Source: a bacterium (GTDB lineage: Bacteria > Patescibacteriota > Patescibacteriia > Patescibacteriales > GWC2-42-12). From it: a DNA stretch of 20,046 nucleotides. Below, piece after piece: positions 6,958-14,511 of this stretch. Location of the stretch: NCBI GenBank assembly GCA_030655095.1, contig JAURWF010000049.1, forward strand, positions 1-20,046, written 5' to 3'. Under the pieces are notes generated by a model. That model saw nothing but the letters and a program-made list of their open reading frames with translations, ran no database searches and had not been told where the DNA came from. Position 1 is the stretch's first letter. Every line of letters begins with the position of its first letter. The position numbers and the translations under genes were made by a program.

Positions 6958-7695
6958 ATGAAAAACTTAGTTATTATTGTAGCTATTCTATTTATAGCTT
7001 TGCCAGTTTTTGCGAGTGAAATAATTGATACTGATAATGATGGTTTAAGTGATGAGCAAGAAATAAATATATATAAGACAGATCCACAAAAAGCTGACAC
7101 AGATAGCGACGGTTATAATGACGGTGAAGAAGTAAAGAATAATTATTCGCCGTTGAATCCTAAAAAAGTGAAGATAAAGGATAATGATTATGATAACGAC
7201 GGTTTGTCTGATGAAATGGAGATAAAATTTAAAACTGATTTAACTAATCCAGATACTGATGGTGATGGTTATAAAGACGGGGCAGAAATTGCCAAAGGTT
7301 ATAATCCATTAGATTCGAAACTAAAAGCTAAATTAATTAAGAAAATAGAAATAAATTTAAAACAACAAAAATTGAGTTATTTTTTAAGTGATGTTAAATT
7401 AGGAGAATTTTTAGTTTCTTCTGGTAAAAATAATTCTACGCCAAAAGGAAATTTTAAAACTAGCAATAAAAGTATCAAGGCTTGGTCGTCATATGGACTA
7501 TGGATGCCTTATTGGATTGGTATTGAAAATCAAAAATTTGGTATTCATGAATTACCAGTTTGGCCAAATGGCTATAGAGAAGGACAAAATCATTTAGGCA
7601 CTCCTGTTTCTCATGGGTGCATTAGGCTAGGAATTGGTTCTGCAAAAATTATTTATGATTGGGTAGAAAAAGGCACGCCAGTAATTATAAATTAA
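6958..7695 (+). CDS. Secreted L,D-transpeptidase (YkuD) with N-terminal thrombospondin-3-type Ca-binding repeats
   Basis: 245 aa. Residues 1-19 form a signal peptide (hydrophobic core VIIVAILFIALPVF, likely cleavage after FAS). Residues 23-118 hold acidic D-x-D-x-D-G repeats (DTDNDGLSDEQE, DTDSDGYNDGEE, DYDNDGLSDEME, DTDGDGYKDGAE) typical of thrombospondin type 3 calcium-binding modules. Residues ~129-244 are a YkuD domain with the signature HELP (His197) and catalytic SHGCIRL (Cys221). YkuD enzymes make 3-3 peptidoglycan cross-links or attach proteins to peptidoglycan stem peptides, so this protein likely acts in the cell wall outside the membrane. The repeats may provide calcium-dependent stability or wall binding (inference). 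Divergent from rpmA. Confidence 0.92.
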   Translation: MKNLVIIVAILFIALPVFASEIIDTDNDGLSDEQEINIYKTDPQKADTDSDGYNDGEEVKNNYSPLNPKKVKIKDNDYDNDGLSDEMEIKFKTDLTNPDTDGDGYKDGAEIAKGYNPLDSKLKAKLIKKIEINLKQQKLSYFLSDVKLGEFLVSSGKNNSTPKGNFKTSNKSIKAWSSYGLWMPYWIGIENQKFGIHELPVWPNGYREGQNHLGTPVSHGCIRLGIGSAKIIYDWVEKGTPVIIN

Positions 7696-7720
7696 TTATA
7701 AATAATTTGTAATTGTCTCG

Positions 7721-7755
7721 ACTTTTGACTTTATAGACTTTATAGACTTTTAACT
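7721..7755 (+). repeat. 9-bp leader repeat (GACTTTATA family) before nifU
   Basis: Two full GACTTTATA units (7727-7744) lie between an upstream ACTTTT and a terminal GACTTTTAACT (7745-7755). The end is 7 nt from the nifU ATG. The 35-nt block matches the block before the PilX-like gene (13360-13394, other strand) at 33 positions. Confidence 0.8.
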
Positions 7756-7762
7756 AATTCCT

Positions 7763-8176
7763 ATGTATTCGAAAAAAGTTATTCAGCATTTTCAAAAACC
7801 TCATAATCAAGGCGTTATTAAAAATCCTGATGCTATTGGTCAAGTTGGTAATCCCGCTTGCGGGGATATAATGAAAATATATTTAAAAATAAAAGACAAA
7901 ACAATAAAAGATATAAAATTTGAAACAATGGGTTGCGCAGCAGCAATCGCAGTTTCTTCTGTTTTTACTGATTTAATAAAGAACAAGACTTTGACAGAAG
8001 CATTAAAAGTTGATAATAAAAAAATAGTAGAAGAATTAGGTGGTTTGCCAGCGCAAAAAATTCATTGTTCTATGTTGGCCATAGAAGCGTTTAAAAATGC
8101 AGTTGATAATTATCAAGGGAAAGCATGTTCTTGTGAAAAGTTTTGTAAAACTTGCAATCGTGAATGCGCAAGTTAG
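7763..8176 (+). CDS. nifU: NifU/IscU-type Fe-S cluster assembly scaffold with Cys-rich tail
   Basis: 137 aa; NifU N-terminal (IscU-like) domain. Ligand positions are Cys33 and Asp35 (NPACGD), Cys58 (GCAAA) and His101/Cys102 (KIHCSML). It holds the nascent [2Fe-2S] cluster using sulfur from the desulfurase encoded next door. It lacks the central ferredoxin and C-terminal Nfu domains of full NifU. After the scaffold domain there is a short tail with five cysteines (122, 124, 128, 131, 135) not found in IscU; it could bind a metal or be a redox element. The gene is 36 nt upstream of nifS and surely co-transcribed. Its ATG is directly preceded by the 9-bp repeat leader. iscU would be an equally defensible symbol. 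Confidence 0.9.
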   Translation: MYSKKVIQHFQKPHNQGVIKNPDAIGQVGNPACGDIMKIYLKIKDKTIKDIKFETMGCAAAIAVSSVFTDLIKNKTLTEALKVDNKKIVEELGGLPAQKIHCSMLAIEAFKNAVDNYQGKACSCEKFCKTCNRECAS

Positions 8177-8212
8177 TAAAAAAATAATTTTAAGATTTAA
8201 AAATTTATAAAT

Positions 8213-9457
8213 ATGCAACAAGAAAAAAATAAAAAAATATATTTAGATCATAGTGCGACTACGCCAGTTGATAAAAAAGTTTTAGTAACTATGTTGCCTT
8301 ATTTTAGTGATAAATTTGGCAATCCTTCTTCGGTCCATAGTTTCGGGCAAGAAGCGATGACAGGAGTTGATGTTGCAAGAGAGAAAGTGGCTGAATTTTT
8401 AGATTGTTCGGTCTCAGAAATTGTTTTTACTTCAGGTGCTACAGAAGCTGACAATTTGGCTATTTTTGGAATAATAAAAGCTTTAAAAAGAAAAAATCCT
8501 AATGATAAATTTCATATTATTACTTCTTCTATTGAACATCCTGCTGTATTAGAGTTATTTAAAGTTTTGCAAGAGCAGGGATTTGAAGTCCAATTTTTGC
8601 CAGTTAAAGCTAATGGAACTGTTGATATTGAAGATTTTAAACAAGCGATAAAAGATAATACTGTTTTTGTCTCAATAATGTATGTTAATAGTGAAGTTGG
8701 CAGTATCCAGCCAATTCATGAAATAGGAAAGTGGATTCAAAAAATAAATAAATTAAGATTGAAAAAATGGCAAGAAACAGAACCAAAAAATCGTGGTGAT
8801 AAGCCATTTGCAATTTATTTTCATACTGATGCTACACAGGCTGTAAATTTTTTAAATTGCTCTACCAAACATTTGCACGTTGATTTATTATCGCTTTCCG
8901 GACACAAAATTTATGGACCAAAAGGTGTTGGCGCGTTATTTGTAAAATCAGACGTTCTAATTGATGCTATTCAATTAGGCGGGCATCATGAGAATAATAG
9001 AAGAAGTGGCACATTAAATGTGTCAGGAATAGTTGGTCTGGGGGAGGCTATAAAGTTATTAGATAAAAAAACAACAGAAAAAAATAATAAAAAAATAGAT
9101 AAATTAAGACGATTGTTAATTGCAGGGATTACAAAAAATATACCAAATGTTATTTTAAATACTGACTTAAATCAGTCCGTGCCATCTCATGCGCATTTTT
9201 CTTTTATTGGCGCAGAGGGCGAAGCAATTTTAATTTCCCTTGATTTGGTAGGAGTAGCTGTTTCTACTGGCTCTGCTTGTGCTTCAAGCAGTTTGCAAGC
9301 TTCGTCTGTGCTTTTAGCTATGGGGATTAACGAGGAGGTCTCTCATAGCTCAATTAGATTCACTTTAGGAAAAAATACTACTGAGACAGAAATTAAAAAA
9401 GTAATAACAATTTTGCAACCAATTATTAAAAGATTACGCCAAATGTCTCCTAAATAA
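8213..9457 (+). CDS. nifS: Cysteine desulfurase (NifS/IscS class, PLP-dependent)
   Basis: 414 aa; class V aminotransferase fold. Converts L-cysteine to alanine and a persulfide sulfur that is passed to NifU. Visible residues: LDHSATTP (12-19), SGATEADNLA (74-83), His109 (IEHPAV), Asp206 and Gln209 (HTDATQ), PLP Lys232 (SLSGHKIYGPKG), RRSGTLN, and catalytic Cys355 in STGSACASSS. About 25 residues rich in Lys and Gln (~178-200) are inserted before HTDATQ relative to E. coli IscS. The chain ends soon after the last conserved block (IRFTLGKNTT), without the longer IscS C-terminus that contacts IscU, so the NifS-like naming is tentative. Convergent with the pilus cluster, with only 8 bp between stops. 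Confidence 0.95.
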   Translation: MQQEKNKKIYLDHSATTPVDKKVLVTMLPYFSDKFGNPSSVHSFGQEAMTGVDVAREKVAEFLDCSVSEIVFTSGATEADNLAIFGIIKALKRKNPNDKFHIITSSIEHPAVLELFKVLQEQGFEVQFLPVKANGTVDIEDFKQAIKDNTVFVSIMYVNSEVGSIQPIHEIGKWIQKINKLRLKKWQETEPKNRGDKPFAIYFHTDATQAVNFLNCSTKHLHVDLLSLSGHKIYGPKGVGALFVKSDVLIDAIQLGGHHENNRRSGTLNVSGIVGLGEAIKLLDKKTTEKNNKKIDKLRRLLIAGITKNIPNVILNTDLNQSVPSHAHFSFIGAEGEAILISLDLVGVAVSTGSACASSSLQASSVLLAMGINEEVSHSSIRFTLGKNTTETEIKKVITILQPIIKRLRQMSPK

Positions 9458-9465
9458 ACTTGAAG

Positions 9466-9744
9466 TTAATCAAATGGGTCGTTAAGATTAGTGGTAATTT
9501 TAGGTAAGATTATTTTTTGATTTAATTTATCAATAACTCTATTAAATTCATTAATATTAACAGTTTCTTTAGCAACTTTTTCTCTTAATATCGGGATTTC
9601 TTTTGTTTGGATGATTGTTTGGTAAAAATTTTTGTAAAGAAATAGAGATAAATAGCTTAATATTATTATAATAAAAATAACTAATAAGCCATAAAGATAG
9701 TGGCTAATTGTTCTGAAGGTAATTTTTGTTATATTAAATTTCAT
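9466..9744 (-). CDS. Small bitopic membrane protein, last gene of the pilus operon (pilP position)
   Basis: 92 aa from ATG 9744, which lies 2 nt past the pilO stop; a TTG at 9756 would overlap pilO and is less likely. One membrane helix (YLYGLLVIFIIIILSYLSLFLY) follows a short basic N-terminus. The remaining ~50 residues are probably outside the membrane: a short helical stretch (TKEIPILREKVAKETVNINE) and a C-terminus ending NDPFD. It occupies the place of pilP after pilMNO, but there is no lipobox and no PilP motif, and with no secretin gene in view a true PilP is not expected. More likely an extra PilN/PilO-like accessory. Family not recognised. Confidence 0.7.
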   Translation of the reverse strand: MKFNITKITFRTISHYLYGLLVIFIIIILSYLSLFLYKNFYQTIIQTKEIPILREKVAKETVNINEFNRVIDKLNQKIILPKITTNLNDPFD

Positions 9745-9746
9745 AT

Positions 9747-10319
9747 TTATTGCCAATAAGTATCAGCGATTAATTTTAAATTAAGCAATGTTTGTGGCAT
9801 TTTTTTATTATCAGTATTAATTTCTTGTTGAGATATTTCTAAAGATTTTATGTTAATATAGTAATTTAGTGATTCAATATTGATTAAATAATTAAGTTGA
9901 TCAAAAAAGCTGCCTTGAATTAATAGTTGAAGTGGAATTTTTTCATAAACCTCATTTTCTATTGACTGTGTGTTTCCAAAATTAATTTTTTGATCAACAT
10001 TATTTTTTGTCGCAATTTTTTCAAGAAGAGCAATAAAATCTAACTCACTATTTTTATTAATAAAGGCTTGATCTAATTTACTTAGTTCAGGTTTTATTTT
10101 ATTTAAATCTGTTGATATTTGTTTTAAATTTTGTGTTTTAATATATTTTTTTTCTAAATCTATTTTTTGCGTTTCAATGTCAGAGCTTATGTGATTGATA
10201 TTATTTATTGTTGGAAAAATAATAAAAAACAATAAAGCAAAAATAATAAATAAAAAAATAATTAAATTTATTATAATTTTTTTAAACAAATTAATTTTTG
10301 GTAGATTAATTAATCTCAT
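9747..10319 (-). CDS. pilO: PilO-like type IV pilus inner-membrane protein
   Basis: 190 aa from ATG 10319, 4 nt after the pilN stop; a TTG start at 10352 would overlap pilN by 29 nt and is less likely. One N-terminal membrane helix (IIINLIIFLFIIFALLFFIIF), then a coiled coil (SSDIETQKIDLEKKYIKTQN), then an alpha/beta region with KIPLQLLIQGSFFDQLNYLINIE, which resembles the PilO ferredoxin-like fold. PilO pairs with PilN to link the cytoplasmic PilM ring to the pilus base. Assignment rests on position after pilM-pilN and this topology; sequence conservation in the family is low. Confidence 0.8.
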   Translation of the reverse strand: MRLINLPKINLFKKIIINLIIFLFIIFALLFFIIFPTINNINHISSDIETQKIDLEKKYIKTQNLKQISTDLNKIKPELSKLDQAFINKNSELDFIALLEKIATKNNVDQKINFGNTQSIENEVYEKIPLQLLIQGSFFDQLNYLINIESLNYYINIKSLEISQQEINTDNKKMPQTLLNLKLIADTYWQ

Positions 10320-10323
10320 AAGT

Positions 10324-10848
10324 CTATTGATTAATTTTAGCGTTAATCTCAAAATTAATATTTTCTTTTTCTAAAAGATTTTTTACAGGAAACTCTATAT
10401 TGGTATAAAAGGTTGATTTTTCTAAATTATTTTTCAATTCTAGCAGATCGGATCGTTGTTTTGCTTTGCCTTGCAGTTTAATATTTTTATTAGCTAAATC
10501 CATTTTTACTAGACTTAATGTAATATTAGCTGGAGTTATTATTGATATGTCTTCAATTATTTTTGACCAAAGAATAAAGTCGTTTTGAATTGTTAAAACA
10601 GCTTTTAATTTATTATTAATTTCTTTTATTTTATTATTATAATTTTGATTATTTTTAGTGACTAGGGTGGTTTGCTCTACTATTTCAATAAAATTGTTTT
10701 GTAAAATAATTTTAGCAAATAATAAAATAGTAGTAATAGTAATAACTATAATGATTAAAATATAATTTATCTTTTTTATTAATTGATAAAAATATTTTAA
10801 TTTTATTTCTTTTTTAAATTTTTCCGAAATTAAATTTAGAACTAACAT
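10324..10848 (-). CDS. pilN: PilN-like type IV pilus assembly protein
   Basis: 174 aa. The N-terminus MLVLNLISEKFKKE resembles the conserved PilN segment that docks into PilM. One membrane helix (INYILIIIVITITTILLFAKIIL), a coiled coil to ~residue 85, then a small alpha/beta domain with IIEDISIITPANITLSLVKMD and KLQGKAKQRSDLLELKNNLE, which is the usual PilN pattern. The ATG is 6 nt after the pilM stop, indicating translational coupling. Confidence 0.85.
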   Translation of the reverse strand: MLVLNLISEKFKKEIKLKYFYQLIKKINYILIIIVITITTILLFAKIILQNNFIEIVEQTTLVTKNNQNYNNKIKEINNKLKAVLTIQNDFILWSKIIEDISIITPANITLSLVKMDLANKNIKLQGKAKQRSDLLELKNNLEKSTFYTNIEFPVKNLLEKENINFEINAKINQ

Positions 10849-10854
10849 AATTTT

Positions 10855-12051
10855 TTACATTTCATCCACCACAATACCTCTTAAGGCTAAACCGATAGCT
10901 GTGGAAAAGGTTGAACTAGAGTCTTGCGTGATTGATAGCGGTTTTTGACTAATGTGATTATTTTTTTTAAGTAAATTAAGATCAAATATACACTCTTCAT
11001 TAAAAATTTTTAAAAATTCTTCATCAATTTTAGCTAGGTTAATTAGAGAATTGCCAATTTTTACTTCAGTGTTTGTTGCTTGTTTGATAATCTGTGTTAA
11101 GTTTTTTATATTCGCCCCGCCTCCACAAAGCAATATTTGTTCTAAAGCGCCACAATTAGCAAAATGAGAATTATAAAATTCTAGAGATTCTTGAATTTTT
11201 TCTATTAATTTTTTTACAATATCTGTTAAAATATTTTTTATTACACCTTGAGCTTTGCTTTTATCAAGGCCGCAAAAAATTTTTGCTTTTTCCGCTAAAT
11301 CTTGGCTTAATTCTAACGTATCAGCAATATTATTAGTAATTTGTTTACCAGAAATTGGCATACTTACTGTAAATAGAATAGTATTTTTGGAGTAAAAAAT
11401 CATAGAAGTACGAGTAGCTCCTATATCAATAATGCCATAATTACCAGCTTTGGAAATTATTTTTGGTGGATTTTGACGAATTGCAGTTGCCGAGGAGATT
11501 AATGACAAGCCAGCCTCTTCTATTAATAAACTACGGCAAATAGAAATTGATTCAATTTCTAAGGCAATGATAGATAATTTAGCCTGATCTAATAAACTGG
11601 CGTATTGATCAACAATGTTTTTGGGCGTTACGCCGATTAAAATTGATTGTTTGTCAATTGAATTTTTAACTATTTGCCAATCATAATAAATTTCGTCAAG
11701 CGACATTGGAATATGCTTTTCAATCTCTTGATTAATAACTTCTTTTAAAGGATTAGGCGTTTTTTCAATTTCAATTAATTTAATAAAAGTTTTTGTTTCT
11801 GGTAAACAAGCGATTATTTCTTCTGAACTTACTTTACCATATTGTGGATTAGCTATTAATGTTTTTATGGCTTTAATTAATTCTGCTTGGTTTTTTATAA
11901 TACCATTATCAATAATACCTTCTGACAAATTAACTTTACTTAAAGCTTGAATTTTAATTTTATTTTGAATTTTATTGAGCTGGACTAATTTAAGCGATAA
12001 ATCAGAAATGTCCAAACCAATCGGATAATTTGAATTATTATTTAAAAACAT
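10855..12051 (-). CDS. pilM: Type IV pilus assembly protein PilM (actin-like ATPase)
   Basis: 398 aa; actin/FtsA-like fold. Phosphate-1 motif PIGLDISDLSLKLVQL (10-25), a middle nucleotide-site motif GIIDIGATRTS (206-216), and adenosine-type motif LLCGGGAN (307-314). PilM binds ATP in the cytoplasm, forms a ring and captures the PilN N-terminus. A ~20-residue Asn/Lys/Ser-rich stretch near the C-terminus (HISQKPLSITQDSSSTFS) precedes the conserved end TAIGLALRG. The start is preceded by the 9-bp leader repeat (12055-12081), and 62 nt separate it from the PilX-like gene. Confidence 0.93.
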   Translation of the reverse strand: MFLNNNSNYPIGLDISDLSLKLVQLNKIQNKIKIQALSKVNLSEGIIDNGIIKNQAELIKAIKTLIANPQYGKVSSEEIIACLPETKTFIKLIEIEKTPNPLKEVINQEIEKHIPMSLDEIYYDWQIVKNSIDKQSILIGVTPKNIVDQYASLLDQAKLSIIALEIESISICRSLLIEEAGLSLISSATAIRQNPPKIISKAGNYGIIDIGATRTSMIFYSKNTILFTVSMPISGKQITNNIADTLELSQDLAEKAKIFCGLDKSKAQGVIKNILTDIVKKLIEKIQESLEFYNSHFANCGALEQILLCGGGANIKNLTQIIKQATNTEVKIGNSLINLAKIDEEFLKIFNEECIFDLNLLKKNNHISQKPLSITQDSSSTFSTAIGLALRGIVVDEM

Positions 12052-12054
12052 ATA

Positions 12055-12081
12055 GTTAGTTTATAAAGTCTATAAAGTTAG
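12055..12081 (-). repeat. 9-bp leader repeat before pilM
   Basis: In the gene's sense direction: CTAACTTTATAGACTTTATAAACTAAC, written here in two parts, CTAACTTTATAGAC and TTTATAAACTAAC. It contains two ACTTTATA units and ends a few nt before the pilM ATG. Same orientation relative to the gene as the other copies. Confidence 0.7.
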
Positions 12082-12113
12082 GATATTAATACTATAACAC
12101 AAAATTTATTTTT

Positions 12114-13352
12114 CTAATATTCTTCTTCCCAGTGCTCTACTGTAACTGTCGGAGAAAATGATGTTGCTAAAAATGCATCAGCTAAAACATCATTGTTGTA
12201 ATAAATATTAAGAGTTCGTAAAAAACTAGTTATAGTTAATTTTCTACTAACTAATCCGCCAACTATTGTGAATGTATGGTCAGAGGGAAAGCTTAAAATA
12301 CTTAATTGTTCACAGGCGTAAACTAGGCCAGTGATATTAATTCCACCAGCAGACGCTTTAAAAGCTATTTTCTTTTTAGCAAAAATACCTGATTGTTGTC
12401 CTGCTGTATGATTTATTGTAATTGAACTAAAACCATGGCGAATGCCCCAAAAATATGTTGAGCCAATATTTAAATCTTGGCTAACTACTAGTAGTCCGTT
12501 GACTATTAAATTTTGGCCACCTCGTAATGATACGTCTCCAATAACATAAGTTATTGGATCATTAAGAGTTAATGTTTGATTATTTCTCATTAAATCTTCA
12601 AATTCGGCTTCAGTATAAACAACAGTCGCCTTGTTTTTATAAGACTCACTGTCGTCAGAATCAAAATCAATAGCAGGCATAGCTATCGGATCAGGAGCGG
12701 GTGGGTATTCTGGCGAATGGATAGCCCCTCCAACATTGACAGTTGCAGGTGGATTTTTTGTGTAATTAGTAACAGCATTAAGATCTTGTTCAACATAAAC
12801 AACAGCGTTAAAACCGTTAACAGTAAATTTATTATTGGAATGAGCATTGCCATCAAAGAAATTTACTTTACTAATGGAAATATCTATGTTGTCGTCTGCA
12901 TAACCACCGTTGTTGCCCATATTGGTTTGTCCTAACGCTTTATAAATATAAGTTTTAATTATTCTTTGGCTAGTTTTATTGTCGCCAATATTAATTGTTC
13001 CTACAGAAGTAATTGTTCCATGAGCAAGACTAGTATTAGTTATAGTAGTTGTGTAAGAACCACTATTGGCGCCAAAAGGATTGTCGCGAGTAAAATTAGT
13101 TGTCCAAGTTGGATCGGTTTCAAAATTTTGTTTATAATCAGTATTGTTTTTTAATTTCCAGACCATTTCATTTATTCCTGCTTCAGCTAAATAATAAGTT
13201 TTTGCTCCGTTGATTTGGCTAGTTGCAATTTTAGTTTCAGTTAAAGAAAAATTAAGAACATAAATTCCTAAAAATAAAATTAAAAACATTATTAAAATAG
13301 TAAGCAGAAGAGCAACACCATTTGTTTGCTTAAGTTGTTTGAAATTGAACAT
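12114..13352 (-). CDS. PilX-like minor pilin/pilus-associated protein with large beta-rich C-terminus
   Basis: 412 aa. N-terminus KQTNGVALLLTILIMFLILFLGIYVL followed by ETKIATSQINGAKTYYLAEAGINEMVWKL, here split at the known join; this is the PilX N-terminal pattern, with prepilin-like cleavage after Gly12 and no Glu at +5. The rest is rich in V, I, N, T and G, with strings such as VIGDVSLRGGQNLIVNG, SITINHTAGQQSGIFAKKK and ITGLVYACEQLSI, suggesting a beta-solenoid or polymer-forming-like fold. It ends in VEHWEEEY. Far larger than classical PilX (~200 aa). It may sit at the pilus tip or act as a priming subunit, by analogy with PilX/GspK. Preceded by a leader repeat at 13360. Confidence 0.75.
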   Translation of the reverse strand: MFNFKQLKQTNGVALLLTILIMFLILFLGIYVLNFSLTETKIATSQINGAKTYYLAEAGINEMVWKLKNNTDYKQNFETDPTWTTNFTRDNPFGANSGSYTTTITNTSLAHGTITSVGTINIGDNKTSQRIIKTYIYKALGQTNMGNNGGYADDNIDISISKVNFFDGNAHSNNKFTVNGFNAVVYVEQDLNAVTNYTKNPPATVNVGGAIHSPEYPPAPDPIAMPAIDFDSDDSESYKNKATVVYTEAEFEDLMRNNQTLTLNDPITYVIGDVSLRGGQNLIVNGLLVVSQDLNIGSTYFWGIRHGFSSITINHTAGQQSGIFAKKKIAFKASAGGINITGLVYACEQLSILSFPSDHTFTIVGGLVSRKLTITSFLRTLNIYYNNDVLADAFLATSFSPTVTVEHWEEEY

Positions 13353-13359
13353 GTGAGTC

Positions 13360-13406
13360 AGTTAAAAGTCCTTAAAGTCTATAAAGTCAAAAGTTTGTAA
13401 AGTTAG
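13360..13406 (-). repeat. 9-bp leader repeat before the PilX-like gene
   Basis: Sense direction: CTAACTTTACAAACTTTTG, then ACTTTATAG, ACTTTAAGG and ACTTTTAACT. The end is exactly 7 nt before the ATG at 13352. Nearly identical to the block before nifU although the genes are on opposite strands. Confidence 0.8.
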
Positions 13407-13435
13407 AAAATTGTGAGCAGTTAAAACAATTAAAT

Positions 13436-14023
13436 TTAATTTCTGGTAAAAACGCTGGTTTTTATAGCAAAAACATTGGAATTTTTTATTAATTTAAGTG
13501 AAATATTTATTAAACCGTTTGATCCCCAAAATTTTAGTTGATTAAAATATTCCCCAACTGTGTAATTTTCTAAAATTATTTCTTGCGGTGGGTTATTGTC
13601 TTGATCAACGCTGTTATGAGCAACATAAATTAATGGAGAATCTGCAAAAAAATAAGCCTTATGTTCTCTTATTAATTCATTGTTATATAAATAATAACGT
13701 AGATAGGTAATCTGGCTAATATCGTGTCCATCTTGAAAAAATATTTCGCTAGTTGATTCTTCTTCAGTTGATTGTAGCTCAGTGATAACATAAATTGATT
13801 GACGTAATTCTCTTGATAAGCGATCAATACAAACACGACTATTCTGTGTTAATTCAGCTAAATCCGAGCTTTTATTATAAGATTTTTGCGCTAATGAAAA
13901 AATTGATCCAGTGAGTAGCATAATAACAACAAACAGAGAAACGCTTACCATTATTTCCATTAGCGTAAATCCTCTTGAGTTAGTTTTTAACTTATAAATT
14001 TTAGAAATTAATTTGTTGTTCAT
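13436..14023 (-). CDS. PilW-like minor pilin (type IV prepilin)
   Basis: 195 aa. A basic leader of 18 residues ends in SRG, then FTLMEIMVSVSLFVVIMLLTG: the class III prepilin signal with cleavage after Gly18 and Glu at +5. The following helix carries AELTQNSRVCIDRLSRELRQSI, a pattern typical of PilW/GspJ-like pseudopilins. The C-terminal half is a beta-rich globular domain ending SVFTRN. The stop is 83 nt from the PilX-like start; the start is 3 nt after the PilV-like stop. Gene names within the minor pilins are approximate. Confidence 0.8.
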   Translation of the reverse strand: MNNKLISKIYKLKTNSRGFTLMEIMVSVSLFVVIMLLTGSIFSLAQKSYNKSSDLAELTQNSRVCIDRLSRELRQSIYVITELQSTEEESTSEIFFQDGHDISQITYLRYYLYNNELIREHKAYFFADSPLIYVAHNSVDQDNNPPQEIILENYTVGEYFNQLKFWGSNGLINISLKLIKNSNVFAIKTSVFTRN

Positions 14024-14026
14024 AAT

Positions 14027-14458
14027 TTATCTCTGGCTAATTATTGTTGAGATATTATAAGATTTTTCTGTCTTTGAAATATTATTAGTATAATAAACAG
14101 TAGTAGAAATTTTTTTTATGCCAGTACTGCTAGCCGAAACTTGAAAATTGCCATCAATATAATCAATAGTTGTTTGTCTTTGAAAATAATAAAGATAATC
14201 AGTTGAGCTTGCTGATAAACGTTGTTTTGTTTCAATCACGCCGATAGGAATATTGTCATAGCCAAGCGATAATATTTGTTCTAGTTTATCTTGCGCTAAA
14301 TAAGATGCTTTTGAGGAATTTTCAGCGGTTTTAACCATTATTTGGCTAAAAGGAAAAGCTTGAATTAAGCCAATAAAAGCTATTACTAAAATTAAAAAAG
14401 CAACCATTATTTCAATTAACGAAAAGCCGTGATTATTATTAAAATTATTTTTAAACAT
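14027..14458 (-). CDS. PilV-like minor pilin (type IV prepilin)
   Basis: 143 aa. Leader MFKNNFNNNHG then FSLIEIMVAFLILVIAFIGL; cleavage after Gly11, Glu at +5. The segment SSKASYLAQDKLEQILSLGY matches PilV/GspI-type pseudopilins. The globular part (about 80 residues) is small. Its 5' flank holds a short GC-rich REP-like palindrome (14468-14498). Confidence 0.8.
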   Translation of the reverse strand: MFKNNFNNNHGFSLIEIMVAFLILVIAFIGLIQAFPFSQIMVKTAENSSKASYLAQDKLEQILSLGYDNIPIGVIETKQRLSASSTDYLYYFQRQTTIDYIDGNFQVSASSTGIKKISTTVYYTNNISKTEKSYNISTIISQR

Positions 14459-14467
14459 ATAAATTTT

Positions 14468-14498
14468 GTCATTGCGGGCTTGACCTGCAAACCGCCCC
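14468..14498. repeat. REP-like GC-rich palindrome between pilin genes
   Basis: The core gcgggcttgacctgc forms a 5-bp stem with one G.U pair around cttga, preceded by gtcatt. It is a GC-rich island in otherwise ~25% GC intergenic DNA. It resembles dispersed intergenic repeats beginning gtcattgcgggc seen in many bacteria; that comparison is from memory. Confidence 0.4.
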
Positions 14499-14511
14499 TT
14501 ATTAAATATAA

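Noticed and set aside
9466..9744. Assignment as pilP
   Set aside because: No lipobox, no PilP beta domain and no secretin gene; only its position matches.
10320..10352. TTG start for PilO, and likewise TTG 9756 for the small protein and TTG 18512 for HicA
   Set aside because: Each would overlap the preceding gene, while an ATG lies 2-4 nt past the previous stop (10319, 9744, 18521).
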